Shown here: in pieces, positions 28,968-38,521 of the stretch | Position numbering within the stretch: the stretch's first letter is position 1 | How the letters are laid out: each line of letters opens with the position of its first letter | Assembly: GCA_947442105.1 (NCBI GenBank) | Contig: CANEVH010000015.1 | Location: 1 to 64,000, forward strand | Origin: Comamonadaceae bacterium | GTDB taxonomy: Bacteria; Pseudomonadota; Gammaproteobacteria; Burkholderiales; Burkholderiaceae_C | Reading direction: 5' to 3' | Length of the DNA: 64,000 nt | The notes under the pieces: model-generated | Databases searched by the model: none | Told to the model about the DNA's origin: nothing | Seen by the model: the letters and a program-made list of their open reading frames with translations, nothing else | Translations under genes and position numbers: made by a program

Positions 28968-29987
28968 ATGAACGAACCCGAATCTTCCCCAGGCCCTGCT
29001 GCGGCCCCAGCGCACACTGCCGTGGACGCCAAGCCCGCTGCGGACACCGGCGAACGTGGCCCGAGCTGGGAACGCTCTGCCATCGAGCAGTGGGTAAACG
29101 CTACATTGCACGAGCAGCGCATTGCGCGGCGCTGGAAGTACGGCCTGCGCACCGCGTGGCTGCTGTTTTTTGTCGTGCTGGCCTGGTTTGGAGTGGACCG
29201 CGGTGGCATGCGCAACGCCGATGTCAGCCACCCGCACACTGCGGTGGTGGAAATCAAAGGTGAGATCGCCTCGACTTCGGAGACCAACGCCGATCTGATC
29301 GTTTCCTCCATGCGCAGCGCTTTTGAGGACGAGGGTGCGCTGGCGGTGGTCTTGCTGATCAATTCGCCCGGCGGCAGCCCGGTGCAGGCCGGGATTGTTA
29401 ACGACGAAATTCGCCGCCTCAAGGTACTGCACAAGAAGCCGGTGTACATCGTGGTCGAAGAAACCTGCGCGTCAGCCGCGTACTACATCGCCGCAGCGGG
29501 CGACCAGATTTTTGTGGACAAGGCCAGCGTCGTGGGCAGCATTGGCGTGCTGATGGACGGGTTTGGATTTACTGGACTCATGGAAAAGTTGGGCGTGGAG
29601 CGCCGCCTGATGACGGCGGGGCAAAACAAAGGTTTCTTGGACCCGTTTAGCCCGCAGACGGAGAAGCAACGCGAATTTGCTCAGGCCATGCTCAATGAGA
29701 TTCACCAACAGTTTATTGGCGCAGTCAAAGCCGGACGTGGGGACCGCCTCCAAGAAACGCCGGAGACGTTTAGCGGCTTGTTCTGGACGGGCGAGCAGGC
29801 AGTAAAAATGGGGCTGGCCGACCAACTCGGCAATTTAGATTTTGTGGCCCGTGAAATCGTCAAGGCCCCTGAAATCATTGACTACACCCGGCGTGACAAC
29901 GTGGCCGAGCGGCTGGTCAAGCGCTTTGGAGCATCCATGGGCGAGTCGCTGGCCACGGCCCTGCGCACGGCGCCCGCCTTGCGTTAA
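28968..29987 (+). CDS. sppA: Signal peptide peptidase SppA, S49 family (36K type)
   Basis: 339-aa membrane-bound serine protease that degrades cleaved signal peptides. A Pro/Ala-rich cytoplasmic start leads to one transmembrane helix (about residues 60-80). The periplasmic protease domain contains LINSPGGSP, the nucleophile Ser169 (CASAAYY) and the general-base Lys221 (GQNKGFLDP). The frame is open far upstream, but that part overlaps the Rieske gene; the ATG at 28968, one base after the Rieske stop, is correct. Confidence 0.93.
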   Translation: MNEPESSPGPAAAPAHTAVDAKPAADTGERGPSWERSAIEQWVNATLHEQRIARRWKYGLRTAWLLFFVVLAWFGVDRGGMRNADVSHPHTAVVEIKGEIASTSETNADLIVSSMRSAFEDEGALAVVLLINSPGGSPVQAGIVNDEIRRLKVLHKKPVYIVVEETCASAAYYIAAAGDQIFVDKASVVGSIGVLMDGFGFTGLMEKLGVERRLMTAGQNKGFLDPFSPQTEKQREFAQAMLNEIHQQFIGAVKAGRGDRLQETPETFSGLFWTGEQAVKMGLADQLGNLDFVAREIVKAPEIIDYTRRDNVAERLVKRFGASMGESLATALRTAPALR

Positions 29988-30002
29988 CGAAGTTAACGTT
30001 GC

Positions 30003-30045
30003 AGAACTTTCATGATGGGGTGCTGCGCACCTTCATGAAAGTTAG
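30003..30045. repeat. REP-like palindromic element, copy 2
   Basis: 43 bases in which AACTTTCATGA at the left pairs with TCATGAAAGTT at the right around a GGTGCTGCGCACC core. It is the inverted counterpart of the element at 19697-19741. It fills the short gap between the convergent sppA and RsmI-like genes and covers the latter's stop codon, so it may also work as a terminator. Confidence 0.7.
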
Positions 30046-30806
30046 GGGCCAATGGCGAACACAGTGGGCGTGGCGTTGTTCAGCACCCAGCCGCGCTGTC
30101 TCCAGGTTTTTACATCTGCGCTGAGGTTTACACCGTCGGACAGCGTCAATCCACTCGATGTTGCCAGCCGGGTGCTTGGTTGCAGGGTTTGCAGCAAGGT
30201 CGCCAGCAAGGCCTGGTTGCGGTAGGGCGTTTCAATAAAGAGCTGGGTCTGCTGCGTCTTGAGCGCAAGTGCTTCTAGCGACTTCACGCTCTGCGCTCGC
30301 TCTGTGGGGTCGCTGGGAACGTAGCCGACAAACGCAAAGTTCTGCCCATTCAAACCGCTGGCAGCCAGTGCCAGTAACAGCGAAGCCGGTCCAACCAGAG
30401 GGACCACGTGCAAGCCCAGTTGGTGTGCAGCGCGTACTACCGACGCGCCGGGGTCTGCCACAGCAGGCATGCCAGCTTCGCTGACCAGCCCCATAGCGTG
30501 GCCCTGCATGGCAGCAGCCAGCAGGGGGCGGGCGTCAAAGCCCCCCTGGTGATCGCCCTTTTTGTGCACTTCGCGGGGCAATTCTTGCAGTGTTTGCGCC
30601 TGAATCGGCGTGTGCAAGGGCACGACTTCACCCACACGTTTGAGGTAGGCGCGGGTTGACTTGGCGTTTTCACACACCCAATGCTGGAGCGAGGCCGCGA
30701 TCCGCAGCGTTTGCAGGGGCATGGACTCTTCAAGCGGACTCTGGTGCGCGCAGCCAAAGTCCAGTGGCGCAGGCACCAGGTACAGGCGCCCGACAGGCGT
30801 GCTCAC
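30042..30806 (-). CDS. RsmI-like SAM-dependent methyltransferase (tetrapyrrole methylase superfamily)
   Basis: 254 aa. The N-terminal GRLYLVPAPLDFG replaces the usual RsmI start GxLYVVPTPIGN, and VSEAGMPAVADPGASVV is the signature loop. FIETPYRN also matches the RsmI family (16S rRNA cytidine-1402 2'-O-methyltransferase). Burkholderiales carry this divergent paralogue next to maf, so the target may differ from C1402. The frame is open much further upstream inside maf, but GTG at 30806 overlaps the maf stop by four bases and fits homology. Confidence 0.83.
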   Translation of the reverse strand: MSTPVGRLYLVPAPLDFGCAHQSPLEESMPLQTLRIAASLQHWVCENAKSTRAYLKRVGEVVPLHTPIQAQTLQELPREVHKKGDHQGGFDARPLLAAAMQGHAMGLVSEAGMPAVADPGASVVRAAHQLGLHVVPLVGPASLLLALAASGLNGQNFAFVGYVPSDPTERAQSVKSLEALALKTQQTQLFIETPYRNQALLATLLQTLQPSTRLATSSGLTLSDGVNLSADVKTWRQRGWVLNNATPTVFAIGP

Positions 30807-31405
30807 GCAGTCCCCAGCAAGGGCAAGCCGGCGGCACGCAGCATGTGGCTCAGGCGAATGAGCGGCAAACCGACCAAGGAAGTTGGATCGTCGTTTGCAA
30901 TACTTTCTAGCAAGGCGATGCCCAGGCCCTCGCTTTTGCAACTGCCCGCGCAGTCGTAGGGCTGCTCGGCCCGCAGGTAAAAATCGATCTCCTGGTCCGT
31001 CAGGTCGCGGTAGTGCACTTTGACCGGGGCGAGCGCTTCGCTGCAAAACCCGCTGCTGTGGCACACCACGGCGGTTGCGGTTTGAAAAATCACGGTCTGT
31101 CCGCGCATGCGGCGTAATTGCTCGGTGGCCCGCACATAGTCACCGGGCTTGCCCAAGGCCGTGCCGTTCAGGTCGGCCACCTGGTCGCAGCCAATCACGA
31201 TACAGTCTGGAAACTGCTGCGCCACGGCCCGCGCCTTGGCCAGCGCCAGACGTGCGGCCAAGGCGGCGGGTGCTTCGCCCGGTTGCGGTGTCTCATCCAC
31301 TCCGGGCGATTGCATGGTAAAAGGCAGACCCAGGCGTTCGAGTAACTGGCGACGGTAGACCGATGTCGATCCCAAAATGAGAGGGCGGAGCAGGGTGATT
31401 TGCAT
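30803..31405 (-). CDS. maf: Maf-like nucleotide pyrophosphatase (YceF type)
   Basis: 200-aa house-cleaning enzyme hydrolysing modified nucleoside triphosphates, with 7-methyl-GTP preferred by the YceF group. The N-terminal LGSTSVYRRQLLERLGLPF (part), PGVDE, the catalytic IGCDQVA and the KPGDYVRA loop define the family. It is divergent from yceD-rpmF, which matches the yceF-yceD-rpmF-plsX order of many proteobacteria, so the YceF assignment has positional support. Four-base overlap with the RsmI-like gene downstream. Confidence 0.9.
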   Translation of the reverse strand: MQITLLRPLILGSTSVYRRQLLERLGLPFTMQSPGVDETPQPGEAPAALAARLALAKARAVAQQFPDCIVIGCDQVADLNGTALGKPGDYVRATEQLRRMRGQTVIFQTATAVVCHSSGFCSEALAPVKVHYRDLTDQEIDFYLRAEQPYDCAGSCKSEGLGIALLESIANDDPTSLVGLPLIRLSHMLRAAGLPLLGTA

Positions 31406-31430
31406 GCGTCGATTCTCTTACACTGAGGCC

Positions 31431-31973
31431 ATGAGTACGAAACCCAACCTGCGCAAATTCACCGTTCTTGCTTTTTCCAGAACCCAGGCCAGCTTGGAAA
31501 CCGCCGAGCCGCTCACCCAATTTGAACGCCTTGAAGGCATGCAGCAAGACGATGCTGCGCCCACTGAGGTGCGGTTCCAGGTGCAGGGCGCGATGCGGCC
31601 CAACAGTGCGGGCGTGGCTGAACCCTGGTTGCATTTGGCGGCGCAAACCCGCCTGAATTTGGTGTGTCAGCGCTGCCTCGGGCCGGTGGAAGAGGCCATA
31701 TCGTTCGAGCGCGATTTTCGCTTCGTCGCTTCGGAGGAGCAGGCCGAGCGCGAGGACGAAAACTCCGAAGAAGACGTACTCGCCCTGAGCGCAGATTTTG
31801 ATTTGCTGGAGTTGGTAGAAGACGAGTTGTTGATGGCCTTGCCGGCGTCGCCCAAGCACGCAGTGTGCCCGCAATCTGTCAAGTTGCAAGTGGCCGATGC
31901 CGACTACGTGGAGGCCGATGAAAAGCCAAATCCATTTGCCGCACTGGCTGCGCTGAAAACCCCTAAAGGTTAA
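31431..31973 (+). CDS. yceD: YceD family protein (DUF177)
   Basis: 180-aa protein of the DUF177 family, linked to 23S rRNA accumulation and encoded next to rpmF in most bacteria. The conserved CQRCLGPV motif is near residue 78, and an acidic stretch ([14 protein letters not shown]) follows. The C-terminal CPQS has replaced the second metal-type motif. The frame is open 18 codons earlier, overlapping maf, but ATG at 31431 gives the family N-terminus. 157 bases before rpmF. Confidence 0.87.
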   Translation: MSTKPNLRKFTVLAFSRTQASLETAEPLTQFERLEGMQQDDAAPTEVRFQVQGAMRPNSAGVAEPWLHLAAQTRLNLVCQRCLGPVEEAISFERDFRFVASEEQAEREDENSEEDVLALSADFDLLELVEDELLMALPASPKHAVCPQSVKLQVADADYVEADEKPNPFAALAALKTPKG

Positions 31974-32130
31974 CCCGCCAAGTCTTGCTTGGTGCGGTCA
32001 TAAGCAAAGGCCAAAGCGACTGGAGCCCATGGGCTATACTCAAAGGCTTAGCATGACCTCAAGCGGTCGTGTGATTTCACTCTCTACACCGTGTTGCGGG
32101 TTTCGCGGCACTTTTGACCAGGAGCCCACC

Positions 32131-32313
32131 ATGGCAGTTCAGCAAAACAAAAAATCTCCCTCCAAACGCGGTATGCACCGCTCGCACAACGCGCTGGTTG
32201 TTCCCGGTATCGCGGTAGAGCCAACCACTGGAGAAATCCATCTTCGCCACCATATCAGTCCTACCGGTTTTTACCGTGGTCGCAAGGTGTTGAAGACTAA
32301 GTCCGAAGCCTGA
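32131..32313 (+). CDS. rpmF: 50S ribosomal protein L32
   Basis: 60-aa ribosomal protein. [20 protein letters not shown] is the classic L32 start. The [18 protein letters not shown] part follows, with no zinc cysteines (the C-minus form), consistent with the C-minus L33 in this window. AGGAG sits 8 bases before the ATG at 32131. First of the rpmF-plsX-fab cluster, coupling ribosome and phospholipid synthesis. Confidence 0.96.
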   Translation: MAVQQNKKSPSKRGMHRSHNALVVPGIAVEPTTGEIHLRHHISPTGFYRGRKVLKTKSEA

Positions 32314-32329
32314 TTCTCATTGAGGCGAC

Positions 32330-32368
32330 AAGCCCGAAGCTGCATGCTCTGTAGCGTCGGGCTTTTCT
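32330..32368 (+). terminator. Terminator or attenuator between rpmF and plsX
   Basis: AAGCCCGA pairs with TCGGGCTT across an 18-base loop and is followed by TTCTCTTTT. It lies 17 bases past rpmF. Partial termination would give more rpmF than plsX mRNA; this is inference. Confidence 0.6.
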
Positions 32369-32419
32369 CTTTTCTGAGCCTGCGTTTTTTTCGATTTCTA
32401 CCTTGCGAACACTCTCGGC

Positions 32420-33469
32420 ATGATCACCATCGCAGTTGACTGCATGGGGGGCGATCATGGTCCCTTGGTCACTTTGCCAGCCTGTCGCAAATTCTTGCAG
32501 CAGCGCCCGCAGGCCTACCTGATATTGGTGGGCTTGCCCGATGCGTTGCGAGGTTTCTCGCATCCGCGCGCCAGGGTGGTCGAGGCTTCTGAAGTCGTGA
32601 CCATGGATGACCCCCTTGAAGTCGCCCTGCGTAAGAAGAAAGACTCTTCCATGCGCGTGACGGTGCTGCAAGTCAGAGATGGCTTTGCGCAAGCGGCGGT
32701 GTCTGCGGGCAACACCGGGGCCTTGATGGCGATTTCCCGCTATTTGCTCAAGACTTTGGACGGAATAGAGCGCCCGGCACTCTCGGGTCAAATTCCCAAC
32801 GCCTTGGGCGGCGCTACCACCGTTTTGGACCTTGGTGCGAATGTGGATTGCACTGCGCTGCAGTTGCTCCAGTTCGCAGTCATGGGGTCGGCGCTGGTGT
32901 CTGTGATGCAGAACAAGTCGGCGCCTTCGGTGGGCTTGCTTAATATCGGTACCGAACTGATCAAAGGCAACGAAACAATCAAAGAAGCCGGGGACTTGAT
33001 GCGTGCTGCGGCCGAGGCCGGAGACCTGCAGTTTCACGGCAATGTAGAAGGCAACGACATCTTCAAGGGCACGGTGGACTTGGTGGTCTGCGACGGGTTT
33101 GTGGGCAATGTGGCGCTGAAAACTGGCGAAGGACTGGCCAGCATGATTGGTGGATTTTTAAAGGCCGAGTTTTCAAAAAATATCTTCACCAAAATTTCGG
33201 CGCTGTTGGCTAGCTCTGTTTTGTCCGCCCTCAAGGGCCGGATTGACCCCGGACGCCACAACGGTGCGGCCCTCTTGGGCTTGCGTGGCGTGGTGTTTAA
33301 AAGCCATGGTTCGGCAGATGCCTGGGCTTTTGGTAACGCCCTTTTGCGGGCGTATGATGCAGTCGACCACCAATTGCTTGAGCGCGTGCAGAGCCGACTC
33401 GCACACGCGGCACCGTTGATTGCGGGTGCCAGTAACGACACGGAAAAAGCCGCGTATTCCCATCCATGA
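32420..33469 (+). CDS. plsX: Phosphate acyltransferase PlsX
   Basis: 349-aa peripheral membrane enzyme making acyl-phosphate from acyl-ACP, the first step of phospholipid synthesis with Pls[16 protein letters not shown] (part) is the family start. [18 protein letters not shown] and GNEAI-like KGNETIKEA are conserved. The C-terminal [12 protein letters not shown] is intact. Its stop overlaps the fabH start (ATGA). Confidence 0.96.
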   Translation: MITIAVDCMGGDHGPLVTLPACRKFLQQRPQAYLILVGLPDALRGFSHPRARVVEASEVVTMDDPLEVALRKKKDSSMRVTVLQVRDGFAQAAVSAGNTGALMAISRYLLKTLDGIERPALSGQIPNALGGATTVLDLGANVDCTALQLLQFAVMGSALVSVMQNKSAPSVGLLNIGTELIKGNETIKEAGDLMRAAAEAGDLQFHGNVEGNDIFKGTVDLVVCDGFVGNVALKTGEGLASMIGGFLKAEFSKNIFTKISALLASSVLSALKGRIDPGRHNGAALLGLRGVVFKSHGSADAWAFGNALLRAYDAVDHQLLERVQSRLAHAAPLIAGASNDTEKAAYSHP

Positions 33470-34443
33470 GCAGATATTCACGCATTACCGGAACGGGAAG
33501 CTACCTTCCCCCGCACCAAGTGACCAACGCCAACTTGGTGACCCAACTGGCGGCAAAAGGCATTGAAACCTCCGATGACTGGATCGTCGAGCGCAGTGGC
33601 ATCAGCGCCCGCCACTTTGCAGCCGACGGGGTTTTCAGCAGCGACCTCGCGTTAGAGGCGTGCAAATCAGCGTTGCAAGCAGCCCATCGGCAGCCCCAAG
33701 ATATTGATTTGATCATCGTTGCCACGTCAACGCCGGACATGGTGTTTCCGTCCACGGCTTGCATATTGCAGGCCAAGCTGGGTGCGTCTGGCGGCGCAGC
33801 TTTCGACGTGCAGGCGGTATGCAGTGGCTTTGTCTATGCACTCACTGTGGCAGACGCACTGATCAAGTCGGGCACCGCGCGTTGTGCCTTGGTGGTCGGC
33901 GCCGAGATTTTTTCCCGCATTCTGGACTTCAACGACCGCAGCACCTGTGTGCTTTTCGGCGATGGCGCAGGTGCCGTGGTGTTGGAGGCTTCTGACACCC
34001 CCGGTATTTTGTCTAGTGATTTGCACGCCGATGGCAATCACGTCGATTTGTTATGCGTGCCCGGCCATGTTTGCGGTGGTGCGGTATCGGGCAAGCCCTT
34101 GTTGCAAATGGCGGGTCAGTCGGTGTTCAAGTTGGCGGTCGGCGTGCTAGAAACTGCGGCGCGGGCCGTGCTGGAAAAAGCGGGCAAGACCGAGGCCGAC
34201 ATCGACTGGCTGATTCCGCACCAGGCGAATATTCGCATCATGCAAAGCACCGCAAAAAAACTCAAACTCGCTATGGACAAGGTCATTGTCACGGTGGGCG
34301 AGCACGGGAACACCTCGGCTGCATCCATCCCGCTGGCCTTAGACCATGGCGTACGCAATGGCCAGATACGGCCCGGACAAACGCTGCTGCTCGAAGGCGT
34401 GGGCGGCGGCTTTACTTGGGGCGCAGTCCTTTTGAATTTTTAA
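33466..34443 (+). CDS. fabH: 3-oxoacyl-ACP synthase III (FabH)
   Basis: 325-aa condensing enzyme starting fatty acid synthesis from acetyl-CoA and malonyl-ACP. The catalytic triad is visible: Cys in [12 protein letters not shown], His in IPHQANIRI and Asn in [12 protein letters not shown]. The start [15 protein letters not shown] is typical. It follows plsX by overlap and precedes fabD by one base, in the standard cluster order. Confidence 0.97.
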   Translation: MSRYSRITGTGSYLPPHQVTNANLVTQLAAKGIETSDDWIVERSGISARHFAADGVFSSDLALEACKSALQAAHRQPQDIDLIIVATSTPDMVFPSTACILQAKLGASGGAAFDVQAVCSGFVYALTVADALIKSGTARCALVVGAEIFSRILDFNDRSTCVLFGDGAGAVVLEASDTPGILSSDLHADGNHVDLLCVPGHVCGGAVSGKPLLQMAGQSVFKLAVGVLETAARAVLEKAGKTEADIDWLIPHQANIRIMQSTAKKLKLAMDKVIVTVGEHGNTSAASIPLALDHGVRNGQIRPGQTLLLEGVGGGFTWGAVLLNF

Positions 34444-34444
34444 G

Positions 34445-35395
34445 ATGAAGCCATTCGCATTTGTTTTTCCGGGTCAAGGCTCCCAGTCCGTGGGGATGCT
34501 GGACGCCTGGGGTGATCACCCGGTCGTGGCCCGCACCCTGCAAGAGGCGTCGGACGCTTTGGGGGAAGACCTGGCCACCTTAATCCATGAAGGCCCCAAA
34601 GAGGCGCTGGGCCTGACCACCAACACCCAGCCGGTGATGCTGGTTGCGGGCGTGGCTGCTTACCGGGTGTGGATGGCAGAAGTGGGTGTGGCGCCCCTGG
34701 CGGTGGCGGGTCATTCTTTGGGCGAATATGCAGCATTGGTGGCGGCCGGTGTGCTGACACTGGCGCAAGCCACGCCTTTGGTGCGCCTGCGGGCGCAGGC
34801 GATGCAAGACGCCGTACCCGTGGGTGTGGGCGCTATGGCGGCTATTTTGGGCATGGATGCAGCGCGAGTCGCGGCCTTGTGCAGTGAGGTGACGAAAGAG
34901 TTTGGTGTTTCGTCCGGCGAAGTGGTAGAGGCTGCCAATTTCAACGACCCGGCCCAAACCGTCATATCGGGTAGCAAGGCCGCTGTCGATCGCGCTTGTG
35001 AGCTGCTCAAGGCCCAGGGTGCAAAGCGCGCATTGTTGCTGCCGGTGTCGGCGCCGTTTCATTCCTCGCTGATGCTGCCTGCGGCCCTGCGGCTCAAAGA
35101 ACGCTTGGCCGATGTCGTATTTGCGGCGCCGCAAGTGGCTTTGGTCAACAACATTGACGTCGCGGTCGAAGTCGATCCCGATCAGATTCGGGACGCACTG
35201 TACCGGCAGGCCTTTGGGCCGGTGCGCTGGGTTGAAACCGTGCAGTCCATCAAGCGGCGCGGCATCGAGCACGTGGTCGAATGCGGGCCTGGCAAGGTGC
35301 TCGCAGGGATGGCCAAGCGCATTGACCCAAGCCTAACGGGACTGGCAGTGTTCGATCCCCCGTCGCTGCTCGACGCACAGGGGGCGTTGGCATGA
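34445..35395 (+). CDS. fabD: Malonyl-CoA:ACP transacylase (FabD)
   Basis: 316-aa transferase loading malonyl onto ACP. FVFPGQGSQSVGM starts the protein, the nucleophile Ser is in GHSLGEYAALVAAG (about residue 96), the catalytic His is in APFHSSLM and the GPGKVLAGM loop is near the end. Overlaps fabG by four bases (ATGA), one base after fabH. No anomalies. Confidence 0.97.
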   Translation: MKPFAFVFPGQGSQSVGMLDAWGDHPVVARTLQEASDALGEDLATLIHEGPKEALGLTTNTQPVMLVAGVAAYRVWMAEVGVAPLAVAGHSLGEYAALVAAGVLTLAQATPLVRLRAQAMQDAVPVGVGAMAAILGMDAARVAALCSEVTKEFGVSSGEVVEAANFNDPAQTVISGSKAAVDRACELLKAQGAKRALLLPVSAPFHSSLMLPAALRLKERLADVVFAAPQVALVNNIDVAVEVDPDQIRDALYRQAFGPVRWVETVQSIKRRGIEHVVECGPGKVLAGMAKRIDPSLTGLAVFDPPSLLDAQGALA

Positions 35396-36138
35396 ATCAG
35401 ATGGATTTCGCGGGCCAGGTGGCCCTGGTGACTGGCGCCTCCCGGGGCATTGGCGCGGCGATTGCGCTGGAGCTGGCGCGCAAGGGTTTGCGTGTGGTGG
35501 GAACCGCCACCACACCGTCTGGCGCGCAGGCCGTGGCCCAGGCGCTGGCGGCCTTTCCTGGGTGTGCGGGGCGCCTGCTAGACGTGACCGACGGCCCCGC
35601 TGCCGATGCATTGATCGACACGGTCGTGAAAGAGTGGGGCGGCATTCAGGTGCTGGTCAACAATGCCGGCATTACCCGAGACAACCTTGCCATGCGCATG
35701 AAAGACGAGGACTGGGATGCGGTGATCGACGCCAACCTCAAAGGCGTATTCCGAATGAGCCGCGCCGTGATGCGACCGATGATGAAGCAGCGCTATGGGC
35801 GCATCATCAACATTACATCGGTGGTGGGTGCGTCTGGCAACCCCGGTCAAGCCAATTACGCGGCTGCCAAGGCCGGCGTGGCCGGAATGACACGGGCATT
35901 GGCGCGTGAACTTGGATCGCGCAAGATCACTGTCAATTGCGTGGCGCCAGGCTTTATCGAAACCGATATGACAGCCGGTCTGGGCGAGGCGCAACAAGCA
36001 GCGCTGCGGGGACAAATTCCACTCGGACATTTGGGGAAACCCGAAGACATTGCCTACGCCGTAGCCTATTTGGCTTCGCCCGAGGCATCGTACGTAACCG
36101 GTCAAGAGTTGCATGTCAACGGTGGTATGTACATGTAA
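35392..36138 (+). CDS. fabG: 3-oxoacyl-ACP reductase (FabG)
   Basis: 248-aa NADPH-dependent short-chain dehydrogenase reducing 3-oxoacyl-ACP. The cofactor motif TGASRGIGAAIA is near residue 15, NNAGIT follows, the catalytic Ser is in NITSVVG and the Tyr/Lys pair is in NYAAAKAGV. The end LHVNGGMYM is characteristic of FabG. Directly upstream of acpP. Confidence 0.97.
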   Translation: MNQMDFAGQVALVTGASRGIGAAIALELARKGLRVVGTATTPSGAQAVAQALAAFPGCAGRLLDVTDGPAADALIDTVVKEWGGIQVLVNNAGITRDNLAMRMKDEDWDAVIDANLKGVFRMSRAVMRPMMKQRYGRIINITSVVGASGNPGQANYAAAKAGVAGMTRALARELGSRKITVNCVAPGFIETDMTAGLGEAQQAALRGQIPLGHLGKPEDIAYAVAYLASPEASYVTGQELHVNGGMYM

Positions 36139-36209
36139 AGTAGGGCTTTCGTTTCAGTCGATGGGTCCGTTCGACCGCCGGTGCAAAGTTACTGACTTGA
36201 CGCTGGTAA

Positions 36210-36485
<276 letters not shown>

Positions 36486-36491
36486 TCCACC

Positions 36492-36520
36492 GGCGCCGCT
36501 TCAGCGGCGCCTTCGTGTTT
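36492..36520 (+). terminator. Hairpin after acpP
   Basis: GGCGCCGCT / AGCGGCGCC stem with a two-base loop, followed by TTCGTGTTT. Strong stem, weak T-tract; probably a partial terminator separating the abundant acpP message from fabF. Confidence 0.6.
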
Positions 36521-36632
36521 CTGGTTTTCTTGCGGGCCATTGGATGCTTCGCACGAAGCGGCAAGCCGTGGCCCGTTCGCGTGGCTGCAACGATGCAGCG
36601 TTACGTTGAAGCAACATTCAATACAGGTGAAT

Positions 36633-37877
36633 ATGTCCCGTCGTCGTGTAGTAGTTACCGGTTTGGGTTGCGTCAGTCCCGTAGGCAATACGGTGGGGCA
36701 GTCGTGGTCTCAGCTACTAGCAGGCCAATCCGGTATTGGTTTGATTACGAAATTTGACGCTTCTGCTTTTGCTTGCAAAATCGCGGGCGAGGTGAAAAGT
36801 TTTGAACTTGAGCGCTACATCAGCGCCAAGGATGCGAGAGCAATGGATACCTTTATCCATTACGGTATCGCAGCAGCGGTTCAAGCGGTGGAAGACGCCA
36901 GTTTAAAGACGGGCGACGCTTTGGGTGACGAAGAGTCCACCCGTATTGGCTGCGTTATTGGGTCGGGTATTGGTGGCTTGCCGATGATTGAGGCGACCAA
37001 TATCGAGTACAGCTCCCGCGGTCCGCGCCGCATTTCGCCATTTTTTGTACCGTCGTCCATTATCAATATGACGGCCGGACACGTGTCCATGCGTTTTGGC
37101 TTCAAGGGACCCAATCTTTCCATTGCCACCGCATGCACCACCGGCCTGCATTGCATAGGCCAGGCCGGTCGAATGATCGAGTACGGCGACGCTGATGTGG
37201 TAGTCGCCGGGGGCTCCGAGGCCAGCGTGTCACCCTTGGGCGTAGGCGGCTTCGCAGCAATGCGCGCGCTGAGTACGCGCAACGACGATCCAACCACGGC
37301 GTCACGTCCCTGGGACAAGGACCGCGATGGCTTCGTTTTGGGCGAGGGCGGTGGCGTCATGGTGCTTGAAGAGTACGAGCACGCAAAGGCGCGGGGCGCA
37401 CGTATTTACGCCGAGTTGGCGGGTTTCGGAATGAGCGCCGATGCCGGTCACATGACCGCGCCCAATATGGACGGGCCGCGACGGGCCATGGTGATGGCCA
37501 TGCAAAACGCGGGGGTCAATGCCGATCAGATTGACTATCTCAATGCGCACGGCACATCGACCCCATTGGGCGACACCAACGAAACCAATGCCATCAAGGC
37601 AGCCTTGGGCGATCACGCCAAACGCATCGTCGTTAACTCGACGAAGTCGATGACAGGCCACCTGCTCGGTGGCGCAGGCGGCATTGAATCGGTATTTACG
37701 GTGCTGGCCCTCTACCATCAAAAAAGCCCACCTACGATCAATATATTTAACCAAGACCCGGACTGCGATCTCGACTACTGCGCCAACGTCGCGCGTGACA
37801 TGCCGATCCAATATGCCCTGAAGAACAACTTTGGGTTTGGCGGTACCAACGGAGCTTTGGTTTTTAAGCGCGCATAG
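36633..37877 (+). CDS. fabF: 3-oxoacyl-ACP synthase II (FabF)
   Basis: 414-aa elongating condensing enzyme. [16 protein letters not shown] begins the protein at the ATG at 36633, behind AGGTGA; the frame is open 31 codons earlier but that part is unlike the family. Catalytic Cys is in [12 protein letters not shown], and the two His are in [11 protein letters not shown] and [10 protein letters not shown]. Ends [15 protein letters not shown]. Last of the fab cluster. Confidence 0.97.
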   Translation: MSRRRVVVTGLGCVSPVGNTVGQSWSQLLAGQSGIGLITKFDASAFACKIAGEVKSFELERYISAKDARAMDTFIHYGIAAAVQAVEDASLKTGDALGDEESTRIGCVIGSGIGGLPMIEATNIEYSSRGPRRISPFFVPSSIINMTAGHVSMRFGFKGPNLSIATACTTGLHCIGQAGRMIEYGDADVVVAGGSEASVSPLGVGGFAAMRALSTRNDDPTTASRPWDKDRDGFVLGEGGGVMVLEEYEHAKARGARIYAELAGFGMSADAGHMTAPNMDGPRRAMVMAMQNAGVNADQIDYLNAHGTSTPLGDTNETNAIKAALGDHAKRIVVNSTKSMTGHLLGGAGGIESVFTVLALYHQKSPPTINIFNQDPDCDLDYCANVARDMPIQYALKNNFGFGGTNGALVFKRA

Positions 37878-37920
37878 TGCACGGTTGCTGCTTACTGCAA
37901 TGCGTTTGCGCTGAACCGCC

Positions 37921-38385
37921 ATGCACCTGCCACCTCCCGCACAATGGCGTGTCGAGCGAAGCCTAGTTCATGCGCGCCTTCTAGCAGTGATATCAACGGT
38001 GAATGCATTGGTAATCTTCGCCATGTACGGTGTGGCTTCTTTCGGGGCGTGGTGCGCGCTGCTGGCATTGAGTGTCATCCTCTCGGCGTACGCGGCTTGG
38101 CGCTGGAAGCACGCTTGTGTCGGCTTGCTCAGCTGGACCGGGAGCCATTGGACTTGGCTGCAAATGGGCCAGATGCCAAAACCGGAGGTTTGCGAACTGC
38201 GTTGGGCCATGGATTTTCAGGCCGTCGTGCTGGTGCAGATGCGCCTGGGTAGTGGCGAGTCTCCGACCCATTGGATTTGGCTTGAGCGAGGCAAAGCAAG
38301 CCCCGGTGGCTGGTTGGCGTTTCGCCGCGCCTTGGTTCCCTGCTTGGCTGCTAATGGTTTCCGCTCTGGTGGTTCGCTTGCTTAG
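37921..38385 (+). CDS. Small two-helix membrane protein (YgfX-like layout)
   Basis: 154 aa, not firmly recognised. Two adjacent hydrophobic segments (about residues 20-38 and 43-62) form a hairpin, followed by a soluble part with many tryptophans (WSW-like patterns GSHWTWLQMG, THWIWLERG). This layout resembles the YgfX/CptA family of small inner-membrane proteins, but there is no neighbouring SdhE (ygfY) gene. In related genomes a small gene often stands here between fabF and rpoE. Here rpoE is missing and the DegP protease gene comes next. No signal peptide. Confidence 0.6.
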   Translation: MHLPPPAQWRVERSLVHARLLAVISTVNALVIFAMYGVASFGAWCALLALSVILSAYAAWRWKHACVGLLSWTGSHWTWLQMGQMPKPEVCELRWAMDFQAVVLVQMRLGSGESPTHWIWLERGKASPGGWLAFRRALVPCLAANGFRSGGSLA

Positions 38386-38521
38386 CGGCCAGCAGTTCAC
38401 TTTATTTTGCAGTTGGCTATTTAATTCATGCGCGCCTTCCCCAAATCACAAGGGATAGGGGCGCGCACTGTGCAGCCGCGCGTTTGAACGGGCTTTTTGA
38501 TTCGACTTTGAGGTGACTTTT

